This document shows, piece after piece, positions 1 through 6,224 of a stretch of DNA of 6,333 bases (position 1 is its first letter; each line of letters begins with the position of its first letter). The notes below the pieces were generated by a model, which saw only the letters and a list, made by a program, of their open reading frames with translations, did no database searches and was not told the origin of the DNA. The stretch lies in the NCBI GenBank assembly GCA_030609785.1, contig JAUWTC010000160.1:1-6333 (forward strand), read 5' to 3'. Source of the stretch: Holophagae bacterium (GTDB lineage: Bacteria; Acidobacteriota; Thermoanaerobaculia; Thermoanaerobaculales; Sulfomarinibacteraceae). The translations under genes were made by a program, and so were the position numbers.

Positions 1-1
1 G

Positions 2-979
2 ACCGAGCTGCGTCATGACACCATTCTCTACGTCAAGCAGTCCAACACCGCACCGTGGACCTCTCCACCGCCGATGGCACCCTTCATTCAGGGTGCGGTC
101 GAACCCAACCCGTGGCTCTTCGCCCGCCTCGGCGCCCTGGCCGCCTATGCCCGCACCGGTCTCGGCGGCCTGGATATCCTCGACGAGCAGGTGGCGGACA
201 AGCTGGAGGACATGGAGTTTGCCTCCTTTCTCCTTGCCGACGCTGCGGTGCGCGAGCTCGAGCGGCGACCTCTGACCAACGAGCAACACCTCTTCATCTT
301 CGGCTTCGGACATTGGCTGGGCGAGTTGCTGAACCTCGAGGAGGGCGAAGGAGGTGTGGCCGGCGACGAGAACGACCGCTCGCCGGTGGTGGCCGACGTA
401 CACACCGACTCGAACTTGGGCCAGGTGCTCGAGGAGGGCACCGGCTACGCAGGCCGGATCTTCGTGGTCGCCGACGTGGAGGGTCGCCTTACCCTGACGG
501 TGGGTGCGGTTTTCATTCCCTTCGAGTTCACCCATCCCGTCAACGACCGCCTCACCGACGAGGCGTGGTGGCAGATGCTGGCCGAAGGCGAACCGGAGGT
601 GCCGTGGTGGACACAACCCGTGCTCGCTGATACCCAAGTGCCAGCCGCGGATGCTCAGGTCGGAGCCGAGATGTTCTCTTCGCTGCCGGAACCCTACGTG
701 GAACTCGCGGCCGAAAGGGTGGAGAAGGGTGAGGACCTGGTGCTCAGCTGCTTCCCCGATGCTTGGGAAGTGAAAGTGCTGAAGGATGGCTCTATTATCG
801 ACGTCGTAACCGTACCCACCGGCGCCGGAGCTACGGTTCACATCCCGACCACCTCCCTGCCGCCCGGCGAGGTGACGCTGGTGGTCGACCTGGGGTACTC
901 CAGAGAGTACGCCGTCCGAGCGCAGATTATCGAGCCGTCGCCACCGCCTCGCCGTGGGAGCGGCCGCAGCGGCCCGTAG
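2..979 (+). CDS. DUF3160-family protein, 3' part (5' end outside window)
   Basis: The frame is open from the first complete codon at base 2 to a TAG at 977-979, giving 325 residues with no start in the window. The ATG at 74 is internal: the residues before it (TELRHDTILYVKQSNTAPW) continue the same protein and resemble a conserved stretch I recall from DUF3160 proteins. Further family-like segments follow: an EPNPWLFARLGAL segment near 110-150, GTGYAGRIFVVADVEGRLTL near 440-500, and a VFIPFEFTHP...RLTDEAWW segment near 510-575. This is the C-terminal portion of a longer protein; the function of the family is unknown to me. After the family region, about 100 residues (from about base 685) look like a small beta-rich domain with alternating hydrophobic residues, ending in a Pro/Arg/Ser-rich tail. 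It converges on the next gene with 5 bp between stops. The family call comes from memory of conserved motifs, not a search. Confidence 0.82.
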   Translation, partial: TELRHDTILYVKQSNTAPWTSPPPMAPFIQGAVEPNPWLFARLGALAAYARTGLGGLDILDEQVADKLEDMEFASFLLADAAVRELERRPLTNEQHLFIFGFGHWLGELLNLEEGEGGVAGDENDRSPVVADVHTDSNLGQVLEEGTGYAGRIFVVADVEGRLTLTVGAVFIPFEFTHPVNDRLTDEAWWQMLAEGEPEVPWWTQPVLADTQVPAADAQVGAEMFSSLPEPYVELAAERVEKGEDLVLSCFPDAWEVKVLKDGSIIDVVTVPTGAGATVHIPTTSLPPGEVTLVVDLGYSREYAVRAQIIEPSPPPRRGSGRSGP

Positions 980-984
980 GGGTG

Positions 985-2328
985 TTACACCATCCGGCGG
1001 GCGTCTATCCGTCGGGTCCACCAGATGTAGCCGATGAGGAGCGTTAGAGAGATCAAGCCGACTCCGGTGTAGGCGAACCACAGGTAGTGGGCGTGAGCGT
1101 AGGTCTCGGGTATCGGGGCCTGGCCGGCCAACCATTGGGTGTGCTGTGTGGCGATGGCGTCGGGCAGGGTAGTGGGTTCCGGGCAGTACTTCTTGAGCAG
1201 GAAGCCCGAGAAGATGAAGCCGAAGATCCACGCGAAGAAGGTGTTGATGTGGGCGAATCCCAGGAAGACGCCTTCTTTTCCGGGAGGGGCCTGTTTCGAG
1301 GCATACTCCAGATACTTCGGCGAGAGGAAGCACTCGGCGAGCCCCTGGATCGAAATGCCGATAACCATCATCACGGTGATCGGGTGCATGGCCAGACCAA
1401 AGATATTGATCGGTCCCTCTATGAAGGCGGATGAGGCCATGCAGAGTGCGGAGAACGGAATCATCACCATGGCGACCAGGATCGAATTTTCCGGCTTCCA
1501 CTTGCGCACCATCTGGGTGATGGCGACGACGAAGAGGACGACCACCAGCGGGTTGACGTTGGCGTACCACTCGGGCTTGTAGGTCTCACCCGCCATACGC
1601 AGGACGTAGTCAGGCATCGAGGCGTAGAGCTGGCCCTGAATCGCCCAGAAGCCCGCGGTGATCAGGATCAGGCAGAGGAAGCGCAGATTGCTCATTGCCA
1701 TCCACATGCCCTGGAGGGTCTCCCGCATGTTTCGCGGCTGCTCGGCGCCGTCCTCGGGCGGACGGTAGATCAGTAAGACCAGGATCAGAGCCAGGAGGCT
1801 GGAGCCTGCCGAAAACCACGGCACCGTTTCGACGCCCATTTGGATGCGCATCGGGGCCACAATGGTCTTGCCTGTGAAGGAGCCGATGTTGACGACCATG
1901 TAGAAAATCGAGAAGGCCCTGGCTCGGTTGAACGAGTCCGAAGACTTGGATACCGTGCCGGTGATCACCGGCTTGACGAAGGCGCCGCCGAGGACGATCA
2001 GGGCAAGACCGATGAGGACCGGTGTCAGGGTGCTGAACACGCCCAATGCACCGTAACCAACCGTCAGGAGTGCGAAGGCCAGGATCAGCGCCTTACGGAA
2101 ACCCATGCGGTCTGCCGCAGCCCCGGTGAAAAAGGGCACCAGGTAGATCCAGCCGCCGAAGAGTCCGGCGACTACGCCTGCTTGAACGTCGTCCAGTCCG
2201 ACGACCCGAATCAAGTAGGTGCGCAACGCAATGAAGGTCCCGTAATAAGCCGCCCGCTCAAACAACTCCGCTGCGTTGCCGGTCCAAAACGTCCGCGGAA
2301 ACTTCCAAGATGCTTTTCCTTCGCTCAT
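985..2328 (-). CDS. POT/PTR2-like proton-coupled peptide transporter (major facilitator superfamily)
   Basis: This complete 447-residue protein is strongly hydrophobic, consistent with about 12 membrane segments in the inner membrane. Residues 21-30 read ELFERAAYYG, matching the ExxERFxYYG signature of proton-coupled oligopeptide transporters except that Ala replaces Phe. GAAADRMGFRK (69-79) is the major-facilitator motif A in loop 2-3. GGAFVKP (114-120) places Lys119 where POTs have a conserved Lys, and FYMVVNIGS (142-150) matches the second PTR2 signature. NP at 259-260 and AECFLSP with Glu332 match conserved later segments. Known members import di- or tripeptides with protons; the substrate here is inferred from family only and could differ, since some POTs carry other solutes. 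The ATG at 2328 follows GGAGGG (complement of 2332-2337) at close spacing. The gene lies 277 bp downstream of the hydroxylase operon on the same strand, with its own leader. It converges with the DUF3160 gene. Confidence 0.88.
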   Translation of the reverse strand: MSEGKASWKFPRTFWTGNAAELFERAAYYGTFIALRTYLIRVVGLDDVQAGVVAGLFGGWIYLVPFFTGAAADRMGFRKALILAFALLTVGYGALGVFSTLTPVLIGLALIVLGGAFVKPVITGTVSKSSDSFNRARAFSIFYMVVNIGSFTGKTIVAPMRIQMGVETVPWFSAGSSLLALILVLLIYRPPEDGAEQPRNMRETLQGMWMAMSNLRFLCLILITAGFWAIQGQLYASMPDYVLRMAGETYKPEWYANVNPLVVVLFVVAITQMVRKWKPENSILVAMVMIPFSALCMASSAFIEGPINIFGLAMHPITVMMVIGISIQGLAECFLSPKYLEYASKQAPPGKEGVFLGFAHINTFFAWIFGFIFSGFLLKKYCPEPTTLPDAIATQHTQWLAGQAPIPETYAHAHYLWFAYTGVGLISLTLLIGYIWWTRRIDARRMV

Positions 2329-2331
2329 CTG

Positions 2332-2367
2332 CCCTCCGTCGTCGAGTGAATGTAGCAGAGACGGAGG
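2332..2367 (-). promoter_or_regulatory. Leader hairpin overlapping the Shine-Dalgarno of the POT-like gene
   Basis: On the - strand the ribosome binding site GGAGGG (2337 down to 2332) lies just before the ATG at 2328. Bases 2333-2340 (CCTCCGTC on +) are perfectly complementary to 2360-2367 (GACGGAGG on +), an 8-bp stem, mostly G-C, around a 19-nt loop. In the mRNA the upstream arm would pair with the Shine-Dalgarno sequence. The repeat is seen directly; a regulatory role is inference, and such a short stem could also arise by chance. I found no convincing -35/-10 pair in the rest of the leader. Confidence 0.45.
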
Positions 2368-2439
2368 CTGTCAGGTGTTAGCTCAGCCATTTGCAAAACT
2401 GCCCAGGATGGCGGACTGGCACCGATGAACCCATGGTCT

Positions 2440-2538
2440 ATTTTTGAGCCGCCAAGACGCAAAGAGCGCTAAGGATCTTAATTTCAATACGTTCTTTGCG
2501 TGCCCTTTGTGGTCTTTGCGTCTTCGCGGCTCATTTTT
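2440..2538. repeat. MITE-like palindromic element with flanking ATTTTT direct repeats
   Basis: An 87-bp imperfect palindrome spans 2446-2532. Its left arm reads GAGCCGCCAAGACGCAAAGA and the reverse complement of its right arm reads GAGCCGCGAAGACGCAAAGA, so 19 of the first 20 bases match. Similarity resumes further in at AAGG. The palindrome is bounded immediately on both sides by ATTTTT (2440-2445 and 2533-2538), like a target-site duplication. The right half also contains near-repeats of CTTTGCGT/CTTTGTGG (2493-2524). There is no coding potential inside. It sits in the 277-bp gap between the hydroxylase operon and the POT-like gene. The T-run follows the stem only on the + strand, so as a terminator it would serve + transcripts rather than the - strand genes beside it. 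Similar CGCAAAGACGCAAAG-type repeats are, from memory, dispersed in many environmental bacterial genomes. Confidence 0.6.
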
Positions 2539-2605
2539 CTTCTTGTCATGGCTGCATCGATGTCGTTTTCTGAATTCTGTAGGAGGCCAGGCTGATAGCT
2601 ACCCT

Positions 2606-4747
2606 CTACGTCGCCTGTGTCCGAATCGCAGCCAGGACTCTCTCCGCCGTGAAGGGTGTGCTGAAGAGTCGAACGCCGACGGCGTTGTACACGGCATTTG
2701 CGACAGCCGGCGCGATCAGGGGCAAAGGCATCTCCCCACATCCTCTGGGGGACAAGCCGTCGCCGAAGGTCTTGATGAACTTGACCTGCATGTCCGGGAT
2801 GTCGGAAAAACGTGCGATGTCATAACCTGCGAACGAGTTGGTGAGGATTCGGCTCTCGTCGAACTTCAGCTCCTCCTTCATCGTGATGGAGAGGCCCCAT
2901 ATCAGGGCGCCGATGACCCCGATCGTTGCCGTGGTCTCGCACATGACGATGCCGACGTCGAAGGCAGCGCGCATCCGTTGGATGGTGATCCTCCCGGTCT
3001 TTCGGTCGACGCCGACTTCAACGAACAGGGCGCCGAGTTGTTGGCCGCCATGATTGATGATTGCCATTCCGAGACCATGGTCTTCGGGTGGTTGGTAGGC
3101 GCCGTAGCCGATCATCTCGGCTGCGGTATGCAGGAGATCTTGGTGCCACAGTGCATTCTTGAGACGGAACTCCAGCGGATCCATCGAGATGGAGTGGGCC
3201 AGCGAGCTCATGTGGCTTTCCATGGCAAAGACATCCTGGGTGAAACTCGTGCCTCGAATCGTGGCGTGGCGAATCCCCATATTTTTCTGGGAGACCTGAA
3301 ACAGCCGTATTCTCGAGTTGGGAATGTCGTAGATTTCGGTCAGTCCGTTTCCCTCGTCCTGGTAAATGTTGGCGGATCTGGCGATGATCTTCCCGCTGTC
3401 GTCGACCCCCGAAATGAGATCGACGGCGACTTCTTCCTTCGCCCTGGACAACCGTTGGAAGACCTCGGCCCTTGAGTACATGCGCTTGATCGGCAGACCG
3501 GTCGCCTGGGCAATCACTGCGGCCTCGGCTCCACTTTTGTGTCCAATCTTGCCGCCAAATCCCCCGCCTACGTTGGTACCTGTGATGTGCACCCGTTCTA
3601 CCGGGATCCTGGTATAACGAGCCACCACCTGCTGTTGACGGTGTGCGTGCTGGGTCGAGTCCCATACGTGTGCTTCGTCGTCGGAGACGATAGCCACACT
3701 GGTTTGCGGCTCGAGGAAGGCTACGTTGTAGTGATGGGTCGTGTAGGTCTCGCTGAGCGTGTGCCGACAACTTTTCAGGTGTTGTTCGACGTTACCGGTG
3801 TCCTCCACGGTTTTCCTCAGAATGGCGTGTTCTCGGACCTGGGACAGGTTTTTGACCAGTTCATTTTTCTTGGGAACCATGCTCTTGCGATCGATCATCG
3901 CCAGCCCCTCTTGCAGGGCCGGAAACGTCTCCGCCACGACGTAGGGACCGCGCTGCCCCATATTGCCGGCCGTGATCACACCGGGTACCGCCAACGTCGC
4001 CCGAAGATCGACAGGTTGGAATTTGTAGCCGGTGCGGAATTCTGGGGGGGTGAAGAATCCACCGTACCGGCACGTTCCGGCCATTATGTCGCCGGCGTAT
4101 TTGAGCTTGCCGGTGACCACATCGAGGGCCCGTACGCTTTTGAGCCCGGCGTCCCGGTACATTTGCACCCTCTGTGGTGTCGTATTCGGGTTGGTGAACG
4201 TGATGCCGTCCCGGCTCATCTCGAACATCGAAATTCTTGATTTCGTGCCCTTCTCCACGAAGACGGTCCCCTGGGAAAAACGCACTTCGGTGAGGTCGAC
4301 CCCGAGTAGTTTGGCGCCCTCGGCGATGATGTCATCCTTGATCTCGAGGCAGGCGCCCCAGATCCCCCAAGCGATATCACGGGTCGTCGAACTCCCCGAG
4401 GTAGGTCCGTCGTCCGGGCAGAGGTTCGTATCCGCGAGGAAGACATCGACTTGATTCGGCTCAATTTCGAATGCCTGGCTGACGATTGAGACCAGGACTG
4501 TGGTCAGGCCTTGCCCCAGCTCCGATCGTCCTGTATAGACCTCAACACGCTTCGTGTCTTTGAAGAGGACCAACTCGCTGAAGTTCCGGATTGGGTTGAT
4601 GCTACGGCACAGGATTTCGAAGTCGACGAACTCCAACTCCTGGCCGGTTTTGCCGAAGAGTGGGTTGGCTTTCCGATCCGAGCAACTCGTGACAGCAAAG
4701 GCCATCGTTGAGGAGCCGATCAGCCTGAGAAAATCCCGGCGCTTCAT
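2606..4747 (-). CDS. Molybdopterin-binding large subunit of a xanthine dehydrogenase / isoquinoline 1-oxidoreductase (IorB)-like hydroxylase
   Basis: This 713-residue protein is the Mo-cofactor subunit of a molybdenum hydroxylase, which adds oxygen from water to an aldehyde or N-heterocycle carbon. The N-terminus KRRDFLRLIG is a twin-arginine signal followed by a hydrophobic stretch and VTSC (Cys22), a plausible lipobox, so export by Tat and possible lipid anchoring are likely. Domain order is the IorB type. First comes a Mo-binding segment with ELGQG (Gln79). The aldehyde-oxidase hammerhead follows at about 203-285, starting near SVRALDVVTGKLKYAGDI. Then come GGGFGGK (394-400), an IRGTSFTQDVFAMES pocket segment (Arg498), and GCGE with the expected catalytic Glu672. 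Length is near that of IorB-like proteins. It starts inside the stop codon of the [2Fe-2S] subunit gene (ATGA overlap, 4744-4747), so the two are translationally coupled. One segment (about 600-620) lacks the usual Asn-Pro and Gln of relatives. The substrate cannot be read from sequence. Confidence 0.92.
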   Translation of the reverse strand: MKRRDFLRLIGSSTMAFAVTSCSDRKANPLFGKTGQELEFVDFEILCRSINPIRNFSELVLFKDTKRVEVYTGRSELGQGLTTVLVSIVSQAFEIEPNQVDVFLADTNLCPDDGPTSGSSTTRDIAWGIWGACLEIKDDIIAEGAKLLGVDLTEVRFSQGTVFVEKGTKSRISMFEMSRDGITFTNPNTTPQRVQMYRDAGLKSVRALDVVTGKLKYAGDIMAGTCRYGGFFTPPEFRTGYKFQPVDLRATLAVPGVITAGNMGQRGPYVVAETFPALQEGLAMIDRKSMVPKKNELVKNLSQVREHAILRKTVEDTGNVEQHLKSCRHTLSETYTTHHYNVAFLEPQTSVAIVSDDEAHVWDSTQHAHRQQQVVARYTRIPVERVHITGTNVGGGFGGKIGHKSGAEAAVIAQATGLPIKRMYSRAEVFQRLSRAKEEVAVDLISGVDDSGKIIARSANIYQDEGNGLTEIYDIPNSRIRLFQVSQKNMGIRHATIRGTSFTQDVFAMESHMSSLAHSISMDPLEFRLKNALWHQDLLHTAAEMIGYGAYQPPEDHGLGMAIINHGGQQLGALFVEVGVDRKTGRITIQRMRAAFDVGIVMCETTATIGVIGALIWGLSITMKEELKFDESRILTNSFAGYDIARFSDIPDMQVKFIKTFGDGLSPRGCGEMPLPLIAPAVANAVYNAVGVRLFSTPFTAERVLAAIRTQAT

Positions 4748-5238
4748 GACTGGTCCTCCGACTTGCTCCCGTTCTCTTTGACCACCGACTCAATGGCCGT
4801 GATGATGCTGGGATAGGTGGCACAGCGGCACAGGTTGTCGTTCATGGCCTCGATGATCTCCGATCTGCTCGGAGTCTTGTTGATTGTCAGCAGATCGGTC
4901 GCCTGCATGATCATGCCGGAGGTGCAGTATCCGCAGGCGAAGGCATTGTGCTCGACGAAGGCGTGTTGAACCGGGCTGAGTTCGCCGTCCTGGACAAGGC
5001 CCTCGATAGTCACGATTGCATGGCGGGCCTCAAGATCCTCGAAAGCCACAAGGCAGGAGCGTTCCGCCTTGCCGTCAATCAACACGGTACACGTACCGCA
5101 GGCGCCCTCGCCACAGCCATACTTCGTGCCGGTCAGACCCAGCCGGTCGCGGAGTACCCACAGAAGGGGTTCGCTGGATTCCGCGGAAACCTCGTGGTGC
5201 TCACCGTTGACGATGATCGATTTATTTGTCTTGGCCAT
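4744..5238 (-). CDS. [2Fe-2S]-binding small subunit of the molybdenum hydroxylase (IorA/CoxS/XdhC-type)
   Basis: This 164-residue protein relays electrons from the Mo site through two [2Fe-2S] clusters. The N-terminal plant-ferredoxin-like cluster is bound by Cys42, Cys47, Cys50 (CGEGACGTC) and Cys62. The C-terminal helical domain has Cys102 and Cys105 (CGYC) and Cys137 and Cys139 (CRC). All eight ligands are present and the length is typical. The start at 5238 is chosen because GAGGAGGT lies 8 nt before it and the family fold begins at once (KSIIVNGE). The frame stays open to an ATG at 5379, but those extra 47 residues are Arg/Ser/Pro-rich, resemble no family domain and would lie over the Shine-Dalgarno. 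There is no signal peptide of its own, so it is probably carried across the membrane with the Tat-targeted large subunit. It is the first gene of the operon and overlaps the next by ATGA. No FAD subunit gene is adjacent. Confidence 0.94.
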   Translation of the reverse strand: MAKTNKSIIVNGEHHEVSAESSEPLLWVLRDRLGLTGTKYGCGEGACGTCTVLIDGKAERSCLVAFEDLEARHAIVTIEGLVQDGELSPVQHAFVEHNAFACGYCTSGMIMQATDLLTINKTPSRSEIIEAMNDNLCRCATYPSIITAIESVVKENGSKSEDQS

Positions 5239-5444
5239 CCGTAATGACCTCCTCGTCCTGCCGGAGCTTCCGCCATCCTGGGGAGAATACGGTGGACACT
5301 GATTGCCGTCCAGGGAATAGGCCAGGTGGCAGGACCGTTCGGAACAGGAGAAGCGTCGGGAATTGGCTTTTGGTGGCAACCTGATTCAGGGAGAGTCGTA
5401 TCAAAGGTCGGAGTGATCAGACCGGCGTCGGTACCGGAGGTTTA
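5239..5444. promoter_or_regulatory. Divergent intergenic region with two ribosome binding sites
   Basis: These 206 bp separate the hydroxylase operon (leftward) from the thioredoxin-like gene (rightward), so both promoters should lie here or in the gene starts. A strong Shine-Dalgarno, GAGGAGGT (complement of 5247-5254), serves the [2Fe-2S] subunit gene. GGAGGT (5436-5441) serves the thioredoxin-like gene and overlaps an 8-bp palindrome CGGTACCG (5429-5436). I could not identify a convincing -35/-10 pair, operator or riboswitch on either strand. Confidence 0.55.
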
Positions 5445-6185
5445 ATGCAGTCTTGGAAAACGGCGGTTGTGGCGGCAGGGGTAGTTGCATTCATTCTGGT
5501 TTTTTCCGGCTGTGGCGATCGGTCAGATCCTTGGTTGGATGCGGACCTCGAGTCGGCACTGGAAGAAGCCGGAGAGCGCGGAACCCTGGTGATGGTCGAT
5601 TTCAAGACCGAATGGTGCACGTGGTGCAAACGCCTGGACCGGGATACGTTCTCCGACCCTGAGGTGATCACGGAACTGGAGGAGTTGGTAGCTCTTCAAC
5701 TGGACGCCGAGAAGGAAGGTGTTGATGCCGCAGAGAAATATGGCATCCGGAGCTTCCCCACCATCGTCTTCCTCGATGCCGCAGGACACGAGATTGACCG
5801 CATTCTCGGCTACATGCCGCCCGATGCCTTCCTGGCCGAGGTCCAGAGAATTCGAGCCGGTGACACCTTCAACGCCTGCCTGGCCCGTCTCAACGAAGAT
5901 CCGTCCGATCTCGAAGCTTTGGGCCGGGAGAACCAGGCCGCGATCGCAATGGCCCAGGAGGCCTACGATGTCGACCGGGAACCTGGGGTCGGCGACACTC
6001 TGGCCCGGCTGCTCTACGTCGACGGCAAGGTTGACGAGGCGATCGAGATCGAAACCCGTGCCGCCGATGGCTCAGACGGCCGGTCGGCCGAAGAGTTTGC
6101 CGCGGTGGTCGAGATGATGCGAAGCGGCGAGGATCTCGGGGATAGGCCGAGCTTTGAAGACTTCCCCGGGGAAAAGCGGGGCTGA
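5445..6185 (+). CDS. Membrane-anchored thioredoxin-fold protein with CTWC active site
   Basis: This 246-residue protein begins with a short hydrophobic export segment (residues 6-22) ending FSGC (Cys23). That resembles a lipobox but with Phe instead of Leu, Val or Ile at -3, so either a lipoprotein or a simple membrane-anchored protein is possible. The thioredoxin domain covers about 34-137. EWCTWCKRLD carries the redox pair Cys58 and Cys61, and SFPTIVFLD supplies the cis-Pro105. The CxWC pattern and preceding VDFKTEW resemble thioredoxin_7 and DsbD C-terminal domains. Family knowledge suggests a disulfide reductase or exchange role outside the cytoplasm; the partner is unknown. Residues about 140-225 are helical and contain a TPR-like pair (LARLLYVDGKVDEAIEIETRA), followed by an acidic, Pro-containing tail. 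The ATG at 5445 is supported by GGAGGT just upstream. It is divergent from the hydroxylase operon, and a probable second gene starts 39 bp after the stop. Confidence 0.87.
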   Translation: MQSWKTAVVAAGVVAFILVFSGCGDRSDPWLDADLESALEEAGERGTLVMVDFKTEWCTWCKRLDRDTFSDPEVITELEELVALQLDAEKEGVDAAEKYGIRSFPTIVFLDAAGHEIDRILGYMPPDAFLAEVQRIRAGDTFNACLARLNEDPSDLEALGRENQAAIAMAQEAYDVDREPGVGDTLARLLYVDGKVDEAIEIETRAADGSDGRSAEEFAAVVEMMRSGEDLGDRPSFEDFPGEKRG

Positions 6186-6192
6186 GGCAGTT

Positions 6193-6215
6193 TCAAGTAT
6201 CAAGTATCAAGTATC
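6193..6215 (+). repeat. Heptamer tandem repeat, TCAAGTA x 3 plus TC
   Basis: TCAAGTA occurs three times in perfect tandem, followed by a partial copy (TC). It lies 7 bp after the stop of the thioredoxin-like gene and 9 bp before the next ATG. The unit is AT-rich against GC-rich surroundings. It occupies the place where a Shine-Dalgarno for the next gene would be expected. Confidence 0.85.
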
Positions 6216-6224
6216 CTGTCTGAG

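Noticed and set aside
74..979. ATG at 74 as the true start of the DUF3160 gene
   Set aside because: The same frame is open to the left edge, and the residues before 74 (LRHDTILYVKQ) look like conserved family sequence, so the gene begins outside the window.
980..984. Bidirectional terminator between the convergent DUF3160 and POT-like genes
   Set aside because: Only 5 bp separate the stops and I saw no stem followed by a T-run on either strand there.
2402..2415. 14-bp match CCCAGGATGGCGGA shared with the - strand at 5266-5279, considered as a common operator
   Set aside because: One pair of matches this long in a GC-rich window of this size is within chance, and neither copy is palindromic or placed consistently relative to the gene starts.
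2444..3475. Long + strand open frame (343 codons) opposite the molybdopterin subunit
   Set aside because: It is antisense to a gene with clear domain motifs, passes through the palindromic element and has no recognisable domain.
4044..4050. Run of seven G (C7 in the large-subunit coding strand) as a frameshift or slippage site
   Set aside because: The frame reads through it intact (FFTPPEF) into the hammerhead domain; there is no second frame to switch to and no sign of a broken gene.
3539..4240. Second long + strand open frame (233 codons) opposite the same gene
   Set aside because: It is a shadow frame created by GC-rich codon use in the real - strand gene and has no family features.
5239..5379. 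47-residue N-terminal extension of the [2Fe-2S] subunit from an ATG at 5379
   Set aside because: The extension has no family resemblance or signal-peptide character, and it covers a strong GAGGAGGT site placed correctly for the ATG at 5238.
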